A stretch of DNA of 60,000 bases from Membranipora membranacea (Eukaryota; Bryozoa; Gymnolaemata; Cheilostomatida; Membraniporidae): the NCBI GenBank assembly GCA_914767715.1, contig OU612070.1, positions 22,930,025-22,990,024 on the forward strand, written 5' to 3'. Below the pieces are notes generated by a model. It had not been told where the DNA came from, did no database searches, and saw only the letters and a list, made by a program, of their open reading frames with translations. Both the position numbers and the translations under genes were made by a program. Numbering within the stretch: the first letter of the stretch is position 1; the number at the start of each line of letters is the position of its first letter. Shown here piece after piece: positions 59,701 through 60,000 of the stretch.

Positions 59701-59998
59701 CTGAACAGGATCCCCACTGAGACCACACAGAGTAAAATCCATCCACACTCTGTACAGGGCACACTATATTCCTGTTACAAGCCTCAGATTGTACATCATC
59801 TACACCATCACAGAGAGCTCGCCCAGTACAAGTCCGCCTTCGAGATCGCTCACCAGTTTGTCCACAACTCGCCGAGCACTGCGACCAAGATTGCCATTCG
59901 TTGTAGGTTTTATCACATGTTATAAGTAGACCCTGGCACGATTCTGTTTCCTCGAGTGGAACATTACATGGGGATCCTCCATTAAATGGGGTCGTGCA
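53723..59998 (-). CDS. Gene E: secreted thrombospondin type-1 repeat / MAM domain protein, 3' part (5' end outside window)
   Basis: Twelve minus-strand exons: 59998(open)-59578, 59318-59145, 58727-58515, 58146-57949, 57536-57402, 57034-56906, 56575-56418, 55969-55816, 55270-55124, 54851-54792, 54488-54292, 53812-53723 (TGA). They give 691 residues in frame. Order: end of one TSP1 repeat; TSP1 repeats at NEWQSWSQCSASCG, FYSVWSQWGSCSVSCG, IWQSWQEWGACSVSCG, FLPWGDWSSCSPSTC and IWGQWAQWTTCVVSC, mostly one repeat per phase-1 exon; a Thr-rich linker (TTTTQ-type) after the fifth; MAM domain 1 (NYLLMTSNAAG, CIRFMYSTHG, GDLGIDDFQ); MAM domain 2 (LTCGFESGQDCSWI, NYLYLEADRG, CLTFSYHM, EDIAIDNL). It stops just after MAM 2 (GRPC), with no membrane span, so it is probably secreted or matrix protein used in adhesion. 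The MAM 2 end exon has a 'TAG|ATC' acceptor in the required phase 0. The signal peptide lies outside. Confidence 0.93.
54187..54245. repeat. Perfect hairpin, about 20-bp stem
   Basis: GCCTTATCTCAAAGGCCCCT is followed about 19 bases later by its exact reverse complement. It lies in the last intron of gene E, about 45 bases after exon 11. Size and perfection fit a tiny MITE or a hairpin RNA precursor. Confidence 0.75.
57127..57215 (+). repeat. Short dispersed repeat (family 5), copy 2
   Basis: Partner of 52140-52225, containing GGGTACTACCCCACACAAGC and TTTAAGGGGGCCCGT. It lies in gene E intron 5, before the sixth exon read from the window edge is complete on the minus strand. Confidence 0.6.
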
Positions 59999-60000
59999 TG

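Noticed and set aside
1-60000. CRISPR arrays, operons, bacterial promoters or ribosome binding sites
   Set aside because: The window is spliced animal DNA; tandem repeats present are micro- or minisatellites without repeat-spacer structure.

Overview
The window is nuclear DNA from an invertebrate animal. It is AT-rich, its genes are split by GT-AG introns of a few hundred bases to several kilobases, and it is full of LINEs, SINEs, MITEs and microsatellites. Gene content (MCM5, DEG/ENaC channels, a thrombospondin-repeat plus MAM protein) is metazoan. R4/Dong- and R2-type LINEs and compact channel genes fit an early-branching animal such as a sponge or cnidarian, but the sequence alone does not fix the phylum.

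Layout, left to right. 245-2898 (+): the 3' end of MCM5. 3864-11503 (-): gene A, a complete 11-exon DEG/ENaC sodium channel of 485 aa. 13445-30795 (+): gene C, a complete 12-exon gene for an unrecognised 353-aa protein with an NPxY motif and a coiled coil; its introns 7 and 8 carry three LINEs in two nests. 32992-40140 (+): gene B, a second complete DEG/ENaC gene (486 aa). 43186-51386 (-): gene D, paralogue of C (11 exons, 341 aa). 53723 to past 60000 (-): gene E, the 3' part of a secreted thrombospondin-type-1/MAM protein. All exon joins proposed here keep frame, use GT...AG, and total exactly a whole number of codons.

The central observation is a duplicated two-gene module: a DEG/ENaC channel next to a member of an unrecognised coiled-coil family (A with C, B with D). 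Intron positions and phases are shared between copies. A and C are divergent (about 1.9 kb between start codons), whereas B and D are convergent, so at least one inversion followed or accompanied the duplication. Both copies of both genes have stayed open. This co-retention makes the C/D family a candidate channel partner or regulator; that role is inference.

Mobile DNA: a 5'-truncated R4/Dong-like LINE sits in an (AAT)n tract and is split by a 0.5-kb palindromic MITE; a CR1/Jockey-like LINE is split by a nearly full-length, opposite-strand R2-type LINE with a restriction-like endonuclease; a MITE family with TACCGTAA ends carries an internal tRNA-like module and, in one copy, a 50-codon CENP-B/Psq-like helix-turn-helix ORF. 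Several dispersed repeats, perfect hairpins and minisatellites fill the introns and spacers.
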